Positions 53,251 through 62,573 are shown, counted from the first letter of the stretch. The stretch: 64,000 bases of DNA from Planococcus sp. MSAK28401 (GCF_018283455.1 NZ_JAAMTH010000001.1:3081501-3145500); one strand, 5' to 3'. Notes: generated by a model from the letters alone, not told the origin. A program made the numbers and translations.

Positions 53251-54180
53251 TCATTCGCCGAACCGTTCTTCTGTGAAAGCAGCGACCACACTGGTAGCGG
53301 CGAGACTGCCTTGCCCGGCTGCGATGATCAATTGCGCCGGCCCCATGGAAATATCGCCGCAGGCAAAGACGCCTTCGACATTGGTGCGCTGCATCGGGTC
53401 AGTCTCGACTCCGCCGCGTTCATTGATATAACAGCCCAAATCTTTCGCGATGGAGGTGGACTGATGCCACTCGGCTGTGACAAACCCGCCGGAACGTTCG
53501 ATCGTCGTGCCGTCTTCGAATGTGATGGCGCGCAGCTTGCCGTTTTCACCGTCCAATGAGCGAATCGGTTCTTCGTAGACGAGGACGCCGTGGTGTTCAA
53601 GCGTTTTCTGTTCACTCGGCGTGATGTGTTTCTTGCCATTGGTCGCGATGATCAAATTATTCGTCCAGTTGGAGACTACTTTTGCGAGATGGCCCGCTGC
53701 TTCATTTTCCGAAATGATGACCAGCGGCTCGCTGCGCATTTCATAGCCGTCGCAGAACGGGCAACTGAACAGGCTCGTGCCGTAAAACTCTTGCACGCGC
53801 GGAATGTCCGGCAAAGTTTCCGTAAATCCGGTTGCTAGAATTACTTTTCTCGCATGGAAGACTTCCCCGCCTTCCGTTTCGATGCGGAAAGATTTCGGTT
53901 CTTTCGTGACTGCAGCGACGCGGCTAGTATCGATTTGAACATCCGGATAATGCGTGAGTTCTTGTTGCGCCAATAGCTTTAGTTCCTGTGGATTGATGCC
54001 GTCACGCGTCAAAAATCCGTGCGATTCATGCGTCACGCGGTTTCTCGGCTGATTGTCGTCGAACATAATGGTCTTTTTTAATGAGCGGCCGAGCACGAGT
54101 GCTGCGTTGAGCCCCGCCGGCCCGCCGCCGATAATCGCACAATCGAGCAGTGTTTCATGGTTTGTAGATGAATCATTCAT
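53251..54180 (-). CDS. Thioredoxin-reductase-like FAD oxidoreductase
   Basis: 309 residues. FAD-binding GxGxxG as IIGGGPAGLNAAL, a redox-active CPFCDG (Cys-x-x-Cys), and the late FAD motif GVFACGDI. The NAD(P) domain sits between. Similar to thioredoxin reductase but with a shorter NAD(P)-binding motif, so the electron acceptor is open. The start overlaps the Rrf2 gene stop by four bases, meaning the two are coupled. AAGGAGG site. Confidence 0.9.
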   Translation of the reverse strand: MNDSSTNHETLLDCAIIGGGPAGLNAALVLGRSLKKTIMFDDNQPRNRVTHESHGFLTRDGINPQELKLLAQQELTHYPDVQIDTSRVAAVTKEPKSFRIETEGGEVFHARKVILATGFTETLPDIPRVQEFYGTSLFSCPFCDGYEMRSEPLVIISENEAAGHLAKVVSNWTNNLIIATNGKKHITPSEQKTLEHHGVLVYEEPIRSLDGENGKLRAITFEDGTTIERSGGFVTAEWHQSTSIAKDLGCYINERGGVETDPMQRTNVEGVFACGDISMGPAQLIIAAGQGSLAATSVVAAFTEERFGE

Positions 54181-54593
54181 TTCCCATCGCCTCCTTGGTG
54201 TTGTCCTGCCTGTTCCGCAATATCCACTAACAGCTGTTCCTGGAGTTCTTGTTTCATGTTCGCTTCGGCATCCCGCATGACTTTCTCGATCAGGCAGCCT
54301 TCGTGGCGGTGAAGCGTGCAGTCGAATAAATGGCTCTCGCCTTCAATCGCCTGAATCACATCGAAGAACGAGATGTCTCGCTCGCCTCTCGCCAGCCGGT
54401 AGCCCCCTTTTGCACCAGGTGTCGATTCAATCAAGCCGGCTTTCGTCAGTTTCGTCAAGATTTTCGACAAATAAGTCGGCGATAACTGCTGGGCTTTCGC
54501 CAGTTCCTGCACGCCGATCGACGCATCCCTAGGCAAGCGGATCAGCTGCACCATCGTATGCAAGGCGTAGTTCGTGGCATTTGAATATTTCAT
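54177..54593 (-). CDS. Rrf2-family transcriptional regulator
   Basis: 138 residues. Winged helix in the N-terminal half (LSPTYLSKILTKLTKAGLIES) and the family pattern GAKGGYRLAR. Only two Cys (DCTLHRHEGC), not the three typical of iron-sulfur Rrf2 proteins, so a thiol-redox sensor is more likely. The start at 54593 follows GTGGAGGAGG. It precedes and overlaps the reductase gene, which it likely controls in response to oxidative stress. Confidence 0.9.
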   Translation of the reverse strand: MKYSNATNYALHTMVQLIRLPRDASIGVQELAKAQQLSPTYLSKILTKLTKAGLIESTPGAKGGYRLARGERDISFFDVIQAIEGESHLFDCTLHRHEGCLIEKVMRDAEANMKQELQEQLLVDIAEQAGQHQGGDGK

Positions 54594-54802
54594 CAGGCAT
54601 CCTCCTCCACTTCTTTCACAGATATTAAAGACTCTCATTGTCTGTAATTAAAACTAATTTACCACTAGCAAATGTTTCGGTCAACAAGAAATGCCTGGCT
54701 TGTGTTATTTCCTGGGGAATGAAAAGTTTCAAAGAAAATGAAACCTGCGTCCATTAGTCTGGGTATAGTAATGACAAGAACCCACAAAAGGAGAGTTGTG
54801 CG

Positions 54803-54919
54803 ATGAATGATACCAGTTTGAATATAATAGACCTTTTAGTAACCGTTTTAGTTTACGGCCTGCCGATTGTCATAATTCTTTTCATTATTTATGTACTGCG
54901 CAAAAAGAAAAAAGGCTGA
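54803..54919 (+). CDS. 38-residue single-helix membrane peptide
   Basis: ATG at 54803 with AAAGGAGAG before it. One transmembrane helix (DLLVTVLVYGLPIVIILFII) and a Lys/Arg-rich tail. Preceded by a plausible promoter region. No family recognised. Confidence 0.65.
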   Translation: MNDTSLNIIDLLVTVLVYGLPIVIILFIIYVLRKKKKG

Positions 54920-54961
54920 GACTGAAATGCTTCCTATTTTACCGCAAACCGAGGTGAAAAC

Positions 54962-55414
54962 ATGAAATTACCAACAGGCATTAGCGGGTTTACTGACGCC
55001 ACATTCGGCGAACTTCCGAAAACCGATTGCACACCATTTAAACAACTATGCTTTACCCTTTCTTTTCATCCATCGATCCAACTCATTTCATTTACTGAAC
55101 CTGGGCCATCTGCCAATTATTACTGCGCAGAAATGAACGCAAGCGGTGATGCTGTCTTGATTCTTTTGAATGCTCATTTTCCTTATCTTGCTTTCGCTTC
55201 CGGCGGCCAAGGTGAAAGCTTTGATTTTATCGACTATGCCGACTGGTCGGAGGTTTTTTCCCCTTCTTATTACGTACTCTCCGCAACTGAACTGAACGTG
55301 CCGCTTGATAGCGAGCAGCTAAACGCGCTACAGTTAAACAAAGCCGAATGGAAACAAGCGGCTTATTGGAAACCGAAGACGACAGGCCAATTGATATTCA
55401 ATCATTGGGACTGA
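54962..55414 (+). CDS. Hypothetical soluble protein
   Basis: 150 residues, beta-rich by appearance (LISFTEPG, AVLILLNAHFPYLAFAS), no signal peptide. GAGGTGAAA site. No domain recognised. It lies just after the 38-residue peptide and before a small membrane protein, perhaps one transcript. Confidence 0.65.
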   Translation: MKLPTGISGFTDATFGELPKTDCTPFKQLCFTLSFHPSIQLISFTEPGPSANYYCAEMNASGDAVLILLNAHFPYLAFASGGQGESFDFIDYADWSEVFSPSYYVLSATELNVPLDSEQLNALQLNKAEWKQAAYWKPKTTGQLIFNHWD

Positions 55415-55439
55415 CAAAACGACAAGGAGTTTGGATATT

Positions 55440-55727
55440 ATGGCTGCTTCACAAAACAATGATCCTGAAAAAAGCTTGAAAAACGTTATGACACTCTATG
55501 GCGCCGCCTTGTTCTTAGGGCTTGCGATCTCGATTTTCGCGCACCATCTCGAAGACGTCAGCGGCTTTTTGACCTTCCTCGTGCCGGCAGCGGTGCTGTA
55601 CTTTTTTGTCTTGTTCGCTTATTTCAAAAAAGGCATGTTCCGAAAAATCGCATACGGCATCATGGCAATCATCGGCCTCATCAGCCTGTTTATGATCTTC
55701 TACTTGGAAATCACCGGCGGCCATTGA
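55440..55727 (+). CDS. Small membrane protein
   Basis: 95 residues with three hydrophobic segments. The ATG at 55440 follows AAGGAG by ten bases, and an in-frame TTG at 55431 is possible. No family recognised. Confidence 0.65.
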   Translation: MAASQNNDPEKSLKNVMTLYGAALFLGLAISIFAHHLEDVSGFLTFLVPAAVLYFFVLFAYFKKGMFRKIAYGIMAIIGLISLFMIFYLEITGGH

Positions 55728-55763
55728 TCGAGACTTCCCGGCAGCGAACGTTTATGACTGTGT

Positions 55764-55800
55764 TATAATTCGTTTAACGAATAAGCGAATATTCAAACGA
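55764..55800 (+). promoter_or_regulatory. -10 box and TTCG/CGAA palindrome
   Basis: TATAAT (from about 55764) is directly followed by TTCGTT-T-AACGAA (a 13-base palindrome) and CGAATATTC, an arrangement suited to repression of the DJ-1/PfpI gene. Similar to sites at guaC and the cytochrome c biogenesis gene. Confidence 0.4.
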
Positions 55801-55814
55801 AAGGAATGAACAGC

Positions 55815-56423
55815 ATGAACGAAAAAGTCCTTTTTGTGCTATTGGACGAATACGCGGACTGGGAAGCAGCGTCTTTGGCGGCGGCATTGAACGAAGAACC
55901 GGAAGGCGACGGCCGCAGATTCGATGTGAAGACGGTGTCGCTGACGAAAGATCCGGTGAGATCAATTGGCGGCTTTACCGTCTTGCCGGATTACGGCATT
56001 GACGATGCCCCGGAAGAATTTGCCGGATTGATCTTGATCGGCGGCAATTCCTGGCGCAAAGATGGCAGCGAACGTGTCATGGAACTGGTCGATAAAGCAA
56101 TCAGCCAGCAAGCCGTGCTCGGCGCCATTTGCGATGCCTCGGTGTTTCTCGGGAAAAACGGTTTGTTAAACGATGCGCCGCATACGAGCAATCATCTGGA
56201 CGATTTGCAGGAAACTTCAGGCGACCGCTACACAAATGAATCGCGCTATCTCCAACAGCAAGCCGTCCGCAGCGGCCAGCTCATTACCGCCAACGGCTCC
56301 GCGTTCCTTGAATTCGGGAAAGAAGTGCTCGAAGCGCTGAACGCCGCACCGCAGCCAGAGATCGACGAATGGTACGGGTTTTTCAAGCAAGGCTATTATG
56401 ATTACAGAAAATCACAACAATAG
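55815..56423 (+). CDS. DJ-1/PfpI family protein
   Basis: A 202-residue class I glutamine amidotransferase-like protein of the DJ-1/PfpI superfamily. Reactive Cys lies in GAICDAS (nucleophile elbow), with GLILIGGNSW earlier. Similar to YdeA-type proteins, which may be deglycases or chaperones. The start at 55815 has AAAGGA at nine bases; the ATG at 55806 sits directly on it. A TTCG/CGAA palindrome and TATAAT lie upstream. Confidence 0.88.
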   Translation: MNEKVLFVLLDEYADWEAASLAAALNEEPEGDGRRFDVKTVSLTKDPVRSIGGFTVLPDYGIDDAPEEFAGLILIGGNSWRKDGSERVMELVDKAISQQAVLGAICDASVFLGKNGLLNDAPHTSNHLDDLQETSGDRYTNESRYLQQQAVRSGQLITANGSAFLEFGKEVLEALNAAPQPEIDEWYGFFKQGYYDYRKSQQ

Positions 56424-56428
56424 AACGC

Positions 56429-56466
56429 AAAAATCCCCTTGTTCCGATGTGGAACAAGGGGATTTT
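56429..56466. terminator. Terminator
   Basis: AAAATCCCCTTGTTCC with GGAACAAGGGGATTTT, a 16-bp stem shared by convergent genes. Confidence 0.92.
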
Positions 56467-56472
56467 CTTTGC

Positions 56473-57036
56473 TTATTGGTGAGTGATTGAGTAGATCAAA
56501 TGGTCAACCCACTCCCCGCCTTCATACAGAAAAGCTTCCCGCACACACTCGAATTTCATACCGGCACTTTCAGCCAGCCGGACGGAAGCCTCGTTATCAA
56601 GATTAATATGCGCTTCGATCCGGTGGAAACCAAGCTGGGTGAAGGCGATTTGCAATGCTTCTGTGACCGCTTCTTTTCCGAAGCCTTGATTCCAATATTG
56701 GTTATGGATAGTGTAGCCGAGCCGTCCCCATTGAAACTCCTGGCGCGCCAATGTCGAAAAATCGACCATGCCGATGTGACGCCCGTCTTCTTTTCGGAAT
56801 ACGGCGAATACATGGGCCGTGTCGCTATGCGCCAGTTGCCGGTGCTTTTCCACGAGCTCCTGAAACCAGTGTTCCGTGCAAGCACTCATATCCAGTCTGC
56901 CCGGATTGTAGACATGCTTTGAGGGTGAACGGCCGTTGAAGCCTGCCAGCCATTCGGCATAATCCGCTCGTTCCAGTGGGCGAACAATTAAGTGTTTTGT
57001 TTCTGATCTTGCTTCGAACTTTTCAGTTTCTGCCAC
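56473..57036 (-). CDS. GNAT acetyltransferase (RimJ/RimL type)
   Basis: 187 residues. The RimJ/RimL-like fold shows LGYTIHNQYWNQGFGKEAV (acetyl-CoA loop Q/GxGxG variant) and the closing SAGMKFEC pattern. The start is GTG at 57036 behind AAGGGGAG. It may acetylate ribosomal protein N-termini or a small molecule. Confidence 0.87.
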   Translation of the reverse strand: MAETEKFEARSETKHLIVRPLERADYAEWLAGFNGRSPSKHVYNPGRLDMSACTEHWFQELVEKHRQLAHSDTAHVFAVFRKEDGRHIGMVDFSTLARQEFQWGRLGYTIHNQYWNQGFGKEAVTEALQIAFTQLGFHRIEAHINLDNEASVRLAESAGMKFECVREAFLYEGGEWVDHLIYSITHQ

Positions 57037-57119
57037 TGTATTCTCCCCTTGAATGCTCTATCATCTGATTGACATTTCCAGTTTATCACAGCCGCTTGCC
57101 AAGAACTTTCAGAAATTCC

Positions 57120-57896
57120 CTATTTCGCCTGCAAACGCTGGATGACTTGCTGCACTGTCGAAAACGTCAACAGGTTTTGGTCGTCGTCTTTGATGTTGAC
57201 GATTTCCATGGCGGTTTTGGGGCTGATGCCGGAAATATACAATTTACTGCCCATCAATCTCAGCACATCTTGGATCATCAGGAGGTTAGTATAGAGGAAA
57301 TTCTTCTCCCATAACACACCCGTAACATCGATGATGATGTGGCGTGTGCGCGTGTCGCGAACGAAATGGCTCAATTTGGAGGTCAGGACGTCAAAACGCA
57401 AATTGTTCATTTTCCCGACCAAGGCCACCGCCCCGATATTGTCGTCAATCGGCAAAATCGGCAGCATCTGCTCGTTGATCTCCTGCTCTTTTTCGTTCAA
57501 TTCCATTTGTTGTTCGACTTCTTGGGTGATGTCCGTCTGAGTGCCGATGAAATACAAATGGCCGTCCATGGTGACAGGCTCGATGTTCAGGCGGTTCCAA
57601 AACGTCGTGCCGTCTTTGCGGTAATTCTCCAGCGTCACGGTGATTTTCTCGCGCTTTTCGATTGCCTGCCGGACTTTTCCGATGGTGAAACGGTCGGTGT
57701 TGTCGCCTTGCAAAAAGCGGCAGTTGTTTCCGATAATCTCGTGTTCTGTATAACCTGTCAGTTGTGCGAAGGTTTCATTATAGTAGATGATTGGATTGTC
57801 TTGCTGTTCGGGGTCTGTAACGACAGCCGCTACTTGGCTGCCATTCAGCATGGCTTCTAGCAATTCGCTTTTGATTTCTGTTTTTAAGTGGTTCAT
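57120..57896 (-). CDS. pfyP: Blue-light photoreceptor LOV-STAS protein (YtvA-type)
   Basis: 258 residues, close to the YtvA length. The LOV domain (about 20-125) has the photoactive-Cys motif GNNCRFLQG, where the Cys binds FMN on illumination. A helical linker (about 127-150) connects to a C-terminal STAS domain (to about 255) of the type that feeds the stressosome/sigma-B pathway. The start at 57896 has GGAGAG nearby. An inverted repeat that buries this site is noted separately. Confidence 0.94.
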   Translation of the reverse strand: MNHLKTEIKSELLEAMLNGSQVAAVVTDPEQQDNPIIYYNETFAQLTGYTEHEIIGNNCRFLQGDNTDRFTIGKVRQAIEKREKITVTLENYRKDGTTFWNRLNIEPVTMDGHLYFIGTQTDITQEVEQQMELNEKEQEINEQMLPILPIDDNIGAVALVGKMNNLRFDVLTSKLSHFVRDTRTRHIIIDVTGVLWEKNFLYTNLLMIQDVLRLMGSKLYISGISPKTAMEIVNIKDDDQNLLTFSTVQQVIQRLQAK

Positions 57897-57974
57897 GTTC
57901 AATCTCTCCGATCTATAAGGGTTGGTTTCTGTCACGGGCAAAGTCGACATTGCTTGAGTTGGATCGGAGATGGA

Positions 57975-58367
57975 TCAGGGTTCGATTTCTTTCAGCGCTG
58001 CGGCCAGCCGCAAGGCAAAATTCCGCGGCGGCTCCAGCGATTCCATCGTGATTTCAACCAGGTTCTGATTCGTGTGGATGCACTGGCGGAATGCAATCGG
58101 CAGCGGAATCGGGAATTTGCGCAAGGTGTCTTCAAAAGCCAGCATCTCTTCCGGCAAGATGTATACGCGGGCTTTGTTGACAGCGGCCCCGTCTTGCTGG
58201 AAATGCTCAAAGCTGATTTCCATATCCAGTTTGAAAATGAAAAAACTGGAGCCGAGGAAAATTTCCAGTTTCTTTGTTTTCGTGAAATGAAATTTTCCTT
58301 CACGGTATTCGCAATGTGCTTTTAAGGTTCTTTTGACTTCATCAGCAATCAATAACTCTTCGTTCAC
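57975..58367 (-). CDS. Hypothetical protein upstream of the photoreceptor
   Basis: 130 residues, soluble, beginning MNEELLIADEVKRTLKA; GTG start with GGACGG before it. No domain recognised. It probably shares a transcript with the photoreceptor gene, 78 bases downstream. Confidence 0.65.
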   Translation of the reverse strand: MNEELLIADEVKRTLKAHCEYREGKFHFTKTKKLEIFLGSSFFIFKLDMEISFEHFQQDGAAVNKARVYILPEEMLAFEDTLRKFPIPLPIAFRQCIHTNQNLVEITMESLEPPRNFALRLAAALKEIEP

Positions 58368-58555
58368 TTATACCGTCCTTTCGTCCTGTTCCGCGGCTCC
58401 AAGTATTTTCTATAATGTCCTATACCCGAAATTATTGCTTTTTTCCCATACAATGAAATTTTTTTCTAAGACTTTTGCACATGCCTTTTTAACAATTTTA
58501 GCTAAGTAGGACTTTGGTGCGTTTTCAGGAGGGATTTTTAATAAACGAACTGCAG

Positions 58556-59026
58556 TTAATGATGATGCCCTGAACTTCCCGCATCCGGTGCAGGGCCTTC
58601 TTTCAGACTGTCGAGTTCACTTTCTGACAGCTCGCCGACAATGAATTGGTATTGGGGATTGCTGATGGCATCTCCGCTCCCGGCATGCACTTCAAGAAAA
58701 TGAAGCCCATCGCTCCTGAAGTTGGCTTCCATTTCATAAACGCCGCCTCCCAACTCTTGTGCTTCTTTCATCGGATACGGAATCGAGCCGTCCTGTTTAA
58801 CGACTTCAAAATGAACGAAATTCGCTTCGTCCACCGGTTTTCCGTTTTGCGTTAACTTTGCTTGAAAACGCACCGTTTCACCGGGAGCGATTTCTTCCGG
58901 CACTTCCGCTGCGATCTGCAACGGCGCTTCTTGCTTATACAAATCCGCCGCGTCGTCGCGCACGGCACAAGCGCTTAACAGCAAAATGGCGGCAGCCGCC
59001 ACAAGCGGCCCATAAAATTTCTTCAT
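58556..59026 (-). CDS. FixH/YtkA-like lipoprotein
   Basis: A 156-residue lipoprotein. Lipobox LLSAC (Cys about 20) followed by a YtkA/FixH-type beta-sandwich (FHFEVV...GVYEMEANFRSDGLHFLEVHAG pattern). The protein ends in GHHH, a possible metal-binding tail. The start at 59026 follows AAAGGAGGAAC. It comes 14 bases after the PepSY protein, suggesting a shared metal-handling role. Confidence 0.83.
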   Translation of the reverse strand: MKKFYGPLVAAAAILLLSACAVRDDAADLYKQEAPLQIAAEVPEEIAPGETVRFQAKLTQNGKPVDEANFVHFEVVKQDGSIPYPMKEAQELGGGVYEMEANFRSDGLHFLEVHAGSGDAISNPQYQFIVGELSESELDSLKEGPAPDAGSSGHHH

Positions 59027-59040
59027 TTCCGTTCCTCCTT

Positions 59041-60420
59041 TCATGCGTTCAGCCATTTCTTCACTGCCGGCAGCCGCTGGATCACCAGTTTATCGAACAG
59101 CCAAACGATGACCATCGACAATCCCGCAAGCGGGAACAACAAACCGAGCACAATCATCAATAACAAAAAGGATTTTGTCTTGAACAACGGCGGGGCTTTT
59201 GGTGCGCCCATGCCTTTTTTCGGCTTGCGCTTCCACCACAGATAGACGCCACTCACGGCCACAAAGACAATGCCGAGGCAGATGAACAGGCTGATCAATT
59301 GATTGAGCAGGCCGAATTGCGAGCCTTTATGCAGCGTGATGCCCCACGCGACGACTTTGCCGATGACGCCGTAATTGTCGTAGCGGTAATCGGCCAGCAC
59401 CGCGCCGGAATATTGGTCGATGTGCATCGTTGCCTCGTCCTGCGCTTTTGGCGGGAACACGGACAGCGTATAGACGCCTTCAGGTTCTTGCGGGATGAAC
59501 ACCGAGTAGGACGGATGAATGCCTTCTTGATCGGCAATCTCAACTACTTTATCGAGCGGCAGCGGGACCAGCCCCTGCACCGATGACAGCGGCACGTCCA
59601 AAGTCTCTGCCGCCCATGACACTTCTGCAATGTCCTGTGTTTCGACGTCCGATTTCGGCGCGTCGCCGATCCAGACAGACGGCGGATAGCCTTCTCCGGT
59701 ATTGGTCACCATCGCCTGGAAATTAGTTCCCCAAAAGCCTGACCACGGAAGCCCGGTCATGATCAAAAACAATAACCCGGCAGACAGCCAAAATGCCGGC
59801 ACTGCGTGGAGGTCTCTTCTGCGAATTTTCGGTCCTTGGCGAAGGCGCGGGAACAATACCCCGCCCGCTCCGTTCATCTTTTTCGGAAACCATAGGAACA
59901 ATCCAGTAACGATGAGCACGACCGCCCAGCTCGCGGCCAGTTCAACGATGCGGTCGCCGAGTGTCCCGGCCATCAGCTCGCCGTGGATTTCTTCGATTTT
60001 GTCCATGATGCGGTCGTCGTTGTTCAATTCACCGAGCGATTCGCCGGTGTACGGATCGATGAATACTGTCATCGACATGCCATCCGCTTCGACCGTCACT
60101 TCACTCGAACGTGATTCGGTCTCACCTGGGCGATAAGCTGTAACAATGCCTGCCGGATACAGGCGATTTACTTCTGAGAGCTGCTCCGAAACCGCGACAC
60201 GCTCTTCTTGCGCTTGTACTTCGTAATAGTCCGCGTACAGCACATTCTCAATTTCCGCTTTGAATAAATACACCGAACCGGTGATCGCAAGCAGCACCAA
60301 GAGCGGCGCGAACAAAACGCCCGCGTACAGGTGCCAGCGCCAGACAGATTTATAAAACTGCCCGCCTTTTGCTTGTTTCGTTTTTTCAGCTACCGGATTC
60401 TCTCTTTTTCCGTTCTCCAT
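59041..60420 (-). CDS. PepSY-associated membrane protein (PiuB-like)
   Basis: 459 residues: four hydrophobic segments with two long extracellular PepSY-like domains between them (about 50-170 and 250-350). The conserved WRWHLYAG and LHAVPAFW segments place it with the PepSY_TM (PiuB) family, related to iron or siderophore-linked reductases. AAAGAGGCGG site. It precedes the FixH-like lipoprotein in the same transcript. Confidence 0.9.
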   Translation of the reverse strand: MENGKRENPVAEKTKQAKGGQFYKSVWRWHLYAGVLFAPLLVLLAITGSVYLFKAEIENVLYADYYEVQAQEERVAVSEQLSEVNRLYPAGIVTAYRPGETESRSSEVTVEADGMSMTVFIDPYTGESLGELNNDDRIMDKIEEIHGELMAGTLGDRIVELAASWAVVLIVTGLFLWFPKKMNGAGGVLFPRLRQGPKIRRRDLHAVPAFWLSAGLLFLIMTGLPWSGFWGTNFQAMVTNTGEGYPPSVWIGDAPKSDVETQDIAEVSWAAETLDVPLSSVQGLVPLPLDKVVEIADQEGIHPSYSVFIPQEPEGVYTLSVFPPKAQDEATMHIDQYSGAVLADYRYDNYGVIGKVVAWGITLHKGSQFGLLNQLISLFICLGIVFVAVSGVYLWWKRKPKKGMGAPKAPPLFKTKSFLLLMIVLGLLFPLAGLSMVIVWLFDKLVIQRLPAVKKWLNA

Positions 60421-60540
60421 CTGTTCCGCCTCTTTCTTATGTATCCTGTTTTATGTATTCTTCGACTCTATTCAGTAAACGTCTAAAATTCGTTTTTAGA
60501 TTAAAGCCCGGCAAAAATTATGGAATGCCGCCCCAATAAG

Positions 60541-60577
60541 AAGAGGGATGCGCCATCGTTCAGCGCATCCCTTTCTT
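60541..60577 (-). terminator. Terminator of the small-gene/CcsA cluster
   Basis: AGGGATGCGC with GCGCATCCCT around a 9-base loop, T-rich on both sides. Confidence 0.82.
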
Positions 60578-60681
60578 CAGTGCTTCGTCCATTACCCACG
60601 ATTCATACAATGACGTGCCCGTTATTCTGCTTTAACCGTATTATATACCGAATCGCTGCGACTTTTCCTCTCCCAGCCATT

Positions 60682-60873
60682 TCAGGAGTCCGGTTCCTCT
60701 TCCTGCCCTTTTCGTCCGATCCAATAAATTACGCCTAACAGCAAGATAAAGTTTGACACCGCGACAGCCAAATTGGCCGCCAAATCCGGAACAAAGGTTT
60801 TCAGGTCAAAGAAGATGTGCCCCCATGTAATAAGGGCTGACAGTATAATCGCGACTAAAAATGTGCGCTTCAT
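60682..60873 (-). CDS. Small membrane protein
   Basis: 63 residues, two hydrophobic segments, acidic tail. GGGGAGGGG before the ATG. No family recognised. Confidence 0.65.
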   Translation of the reverse strand: MKRTFLVAIILSALITWGHIFFDLKTFVPDLAANLAVAVSNFILLLGVIYWIGRKGQEEEPDS

Positions 60874-60895
60874 TCTACCCCTCCCCGCTTGTTTT

Positions 60896-61084
60896 CTATA
60901 GTGCCTTTTGTACTTTTCTTTTCTTCAAATACGTATAAAGGGCGTGGATGCCGACCGCCAAAAGAACGCTTGCCGCTGCCGCATGATAACCCGATTTAAT
61001 TGTTTGGCTAAGAGACGAAGCGCTGACTGCGGACGAGCCCAGTACACTTGCTAGGACTATGACGAGAATGATTCGGTCTTTCAT
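60896..61084 (-). CDS. Small exported or membrane protein
   Basis: 62 residues. Signal-like N-terminus (ILVIVLASVLGSSAVSA) then a second hydrophobic segment and a basic tail. CGGGGAGGG site. It lies 30 bases downstream of the CcsA-like gene and 22 upstream of the next small gene, consistent with one transcript. Confidence 0.65.
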   Translation of the reverse strand: MKDRIILVIVLASVLGSSAVSASSLSQTIKSGYHAAAASVLLAVGIHALYTYLKKRKVQKAL

Positions 61085-61114
61085 ATATGACCCTCCCCGA
61101 TTGGAATTAAATAA

Positions 61115-62311
61115 TTATGCATATGAATGCAAGCCTGAAATGACTAAATTAACGAAGACTTGATTAAAAATAATGGTGCCGAAGCCGATAATTGCAAGCC
61201 ACGCCGTCTTTTCGCCCGTCCACTCTTTGCCGATCCGCAGGTGAAGAAATGCAGCATAGAAGAGGAAGGTAATGAGCGCCCAGACTTCTTTCGGGTCCCA
61301 TCCCCAAAACCGGCTCCACGCAATTTGCGCCCAAATCATGGCGAAAAACAAGCCACCCAGCGCAAATAACGGAAAACCGATAACGACCGATCGATAGGAA
61401 ATCTCATCCATCAAAGTTAAATCAACTTTGTTCGTGAAAGGCTGAAGCAATTGCGAAATTTTCTTGCGCGCAATCAGGCGAATCACTAAATACAAGATTG
61501 AACCGACAACAAAGGACCACAGTACCGAATTGAGCTTGGCTGTCTCAACGTTATTGGGAATCTCTACAAGCCCCGCATAGTGAGAGGCCGGTTCATAATT
61601 CTCGGCAGTCCCAGAAACGGCTTGCGCCTCATCCGGCACCACAATGGCTGGCAGGGCATACTCATACACCTGGCTCTGGCCTTCTTGATTTTCAAATTGA
61701 TAACTGGCGCTGTAGCCGGCAATTCCAAACGCGGATGTCACGAGAATGAAGCCCACAACCACCACTAAGAAATACAGTACTAATTCCAAAAAGAATGCAC
61801 TTTTGCTCTTGTTCGATGTATCTACCTTCTTCAACAAATAGATCAGTCCTGTTACAAACGATACCGATAGCACAGCACTTGCGGTAGCCACCGTAATGAC
61901 ATGGATCGTGAGCCAGTGGCTTTGAAGCGCCGGAATTAGCGGCGATACTTCATTGGCGAACATGCTGGCATAGGCAATAATCAATATCGCAACCGGCAGC
62001 AAGAACAAGCCGACGACCGGCTGGCGGTAAATATAGAAAAACCCTAAAAAGCTCCCAATCAGCATAATGCCGAAGAATGTCAGAAATTCATTTAAATTGC
62101 TGACCGGCGCATGGCCTGCTGCTACCCAGCGCAAAATAAAATAACCAAGCTGCGCGGCAAACCCGACAATCGTTAAGCCCATCGCAATTTTCACACCCGA
62201 CTGCTTTTTCGATTTTACAGCTACTCCAAATGGGATGATGGCGATTAAAAATACAATAAATGAGAAGAACAAGAATGAACTGCTTAACGAAACCAACGCT
62301 TCTGTAGACAT
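61115..62311 (-). CDS. ccsB: CcsA/ResC-type cytochrome c biogenesis protein
   Basis: A 398-residue haem-handling membrane protein of system II cytochrome c maturation, with about eight hydrophobic segments and the WWD-type signature WGWDPKEVWALITF before the last helices, plus conserved His in SHWLTIH. It passes haem to apocytochrome c together with a ResB/CcsB-type partner, which is not in this window. TTGGAGGAAT site. Confidence 0.92.
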   Translation of the reverse strand: MSTEALVSLSSSFLFFSFIVFLIAIIPFGVAVKSKKQSGVKIAMGLTIVGFAAQLGYFILRWVAAGHAPVSNLNEFLTFFGIMLIGSFLGFFYIYRQPVVGLFLLPVAILIIAYASMFANEVSPLIPALQSHWLTIHVITVATASAVLSVSFVTGLIYLLKKVDTSNKSKSAFFLELVLYFLVVVVGFILVTSAFGIAGYSASYQFENQEGQSQVYEYALPAIVVPDEAQAVSGTAENYEPASHYAGLVEIPNNVETAKLNSVLWSFVVGSILYLVIRLIARKKISQLLQPFTNKVDLTLMDEISYRSVVIGFPLFALGGLFFAMIWAQIAWSRFWGWDPKEVWALITFLFYAAFLHLRIGKEWTGEKTAWLAIIGFGTIIFNQVFVNLVISGLHSYA

Positions 62312-62319
62312 ATAGATAT

Positions 62320-62350
62320 TCCTCCAAATCGAATAATATCGTTCGAATAT
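62320..62350. promoter_or_regulatory. TTCG/CGAA palindromes upstream of the cytochrome c biogenesis gene
   Basis: CGAATAATATCG followed by TTCGAATATT makes overlapping inverted repeats just before the ribosome site. Related in form to those near guaC and the DJ-1/PfpI gene. Confidence 0.35.
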
Positions 62351-62573
62351 TTATTCCAATAATACCATTTTTTTCAACCTGCATAAGCGACTATTATGTG
62401 TCTATTGCTCCTCAGCATTTTTAGTGAGCAAACCAAAACTTGCTGAAAGACCTTTAATGCGTAGTTCAAGTTTCTTTTCCAAAACTACTGATATCCAGAC
62501 GCGAAGACATGATATAGTCAAAAGGTCCGATGCAAAAGCCGGATATCCATTACGAGTTTAGGAGGCGTTCATT

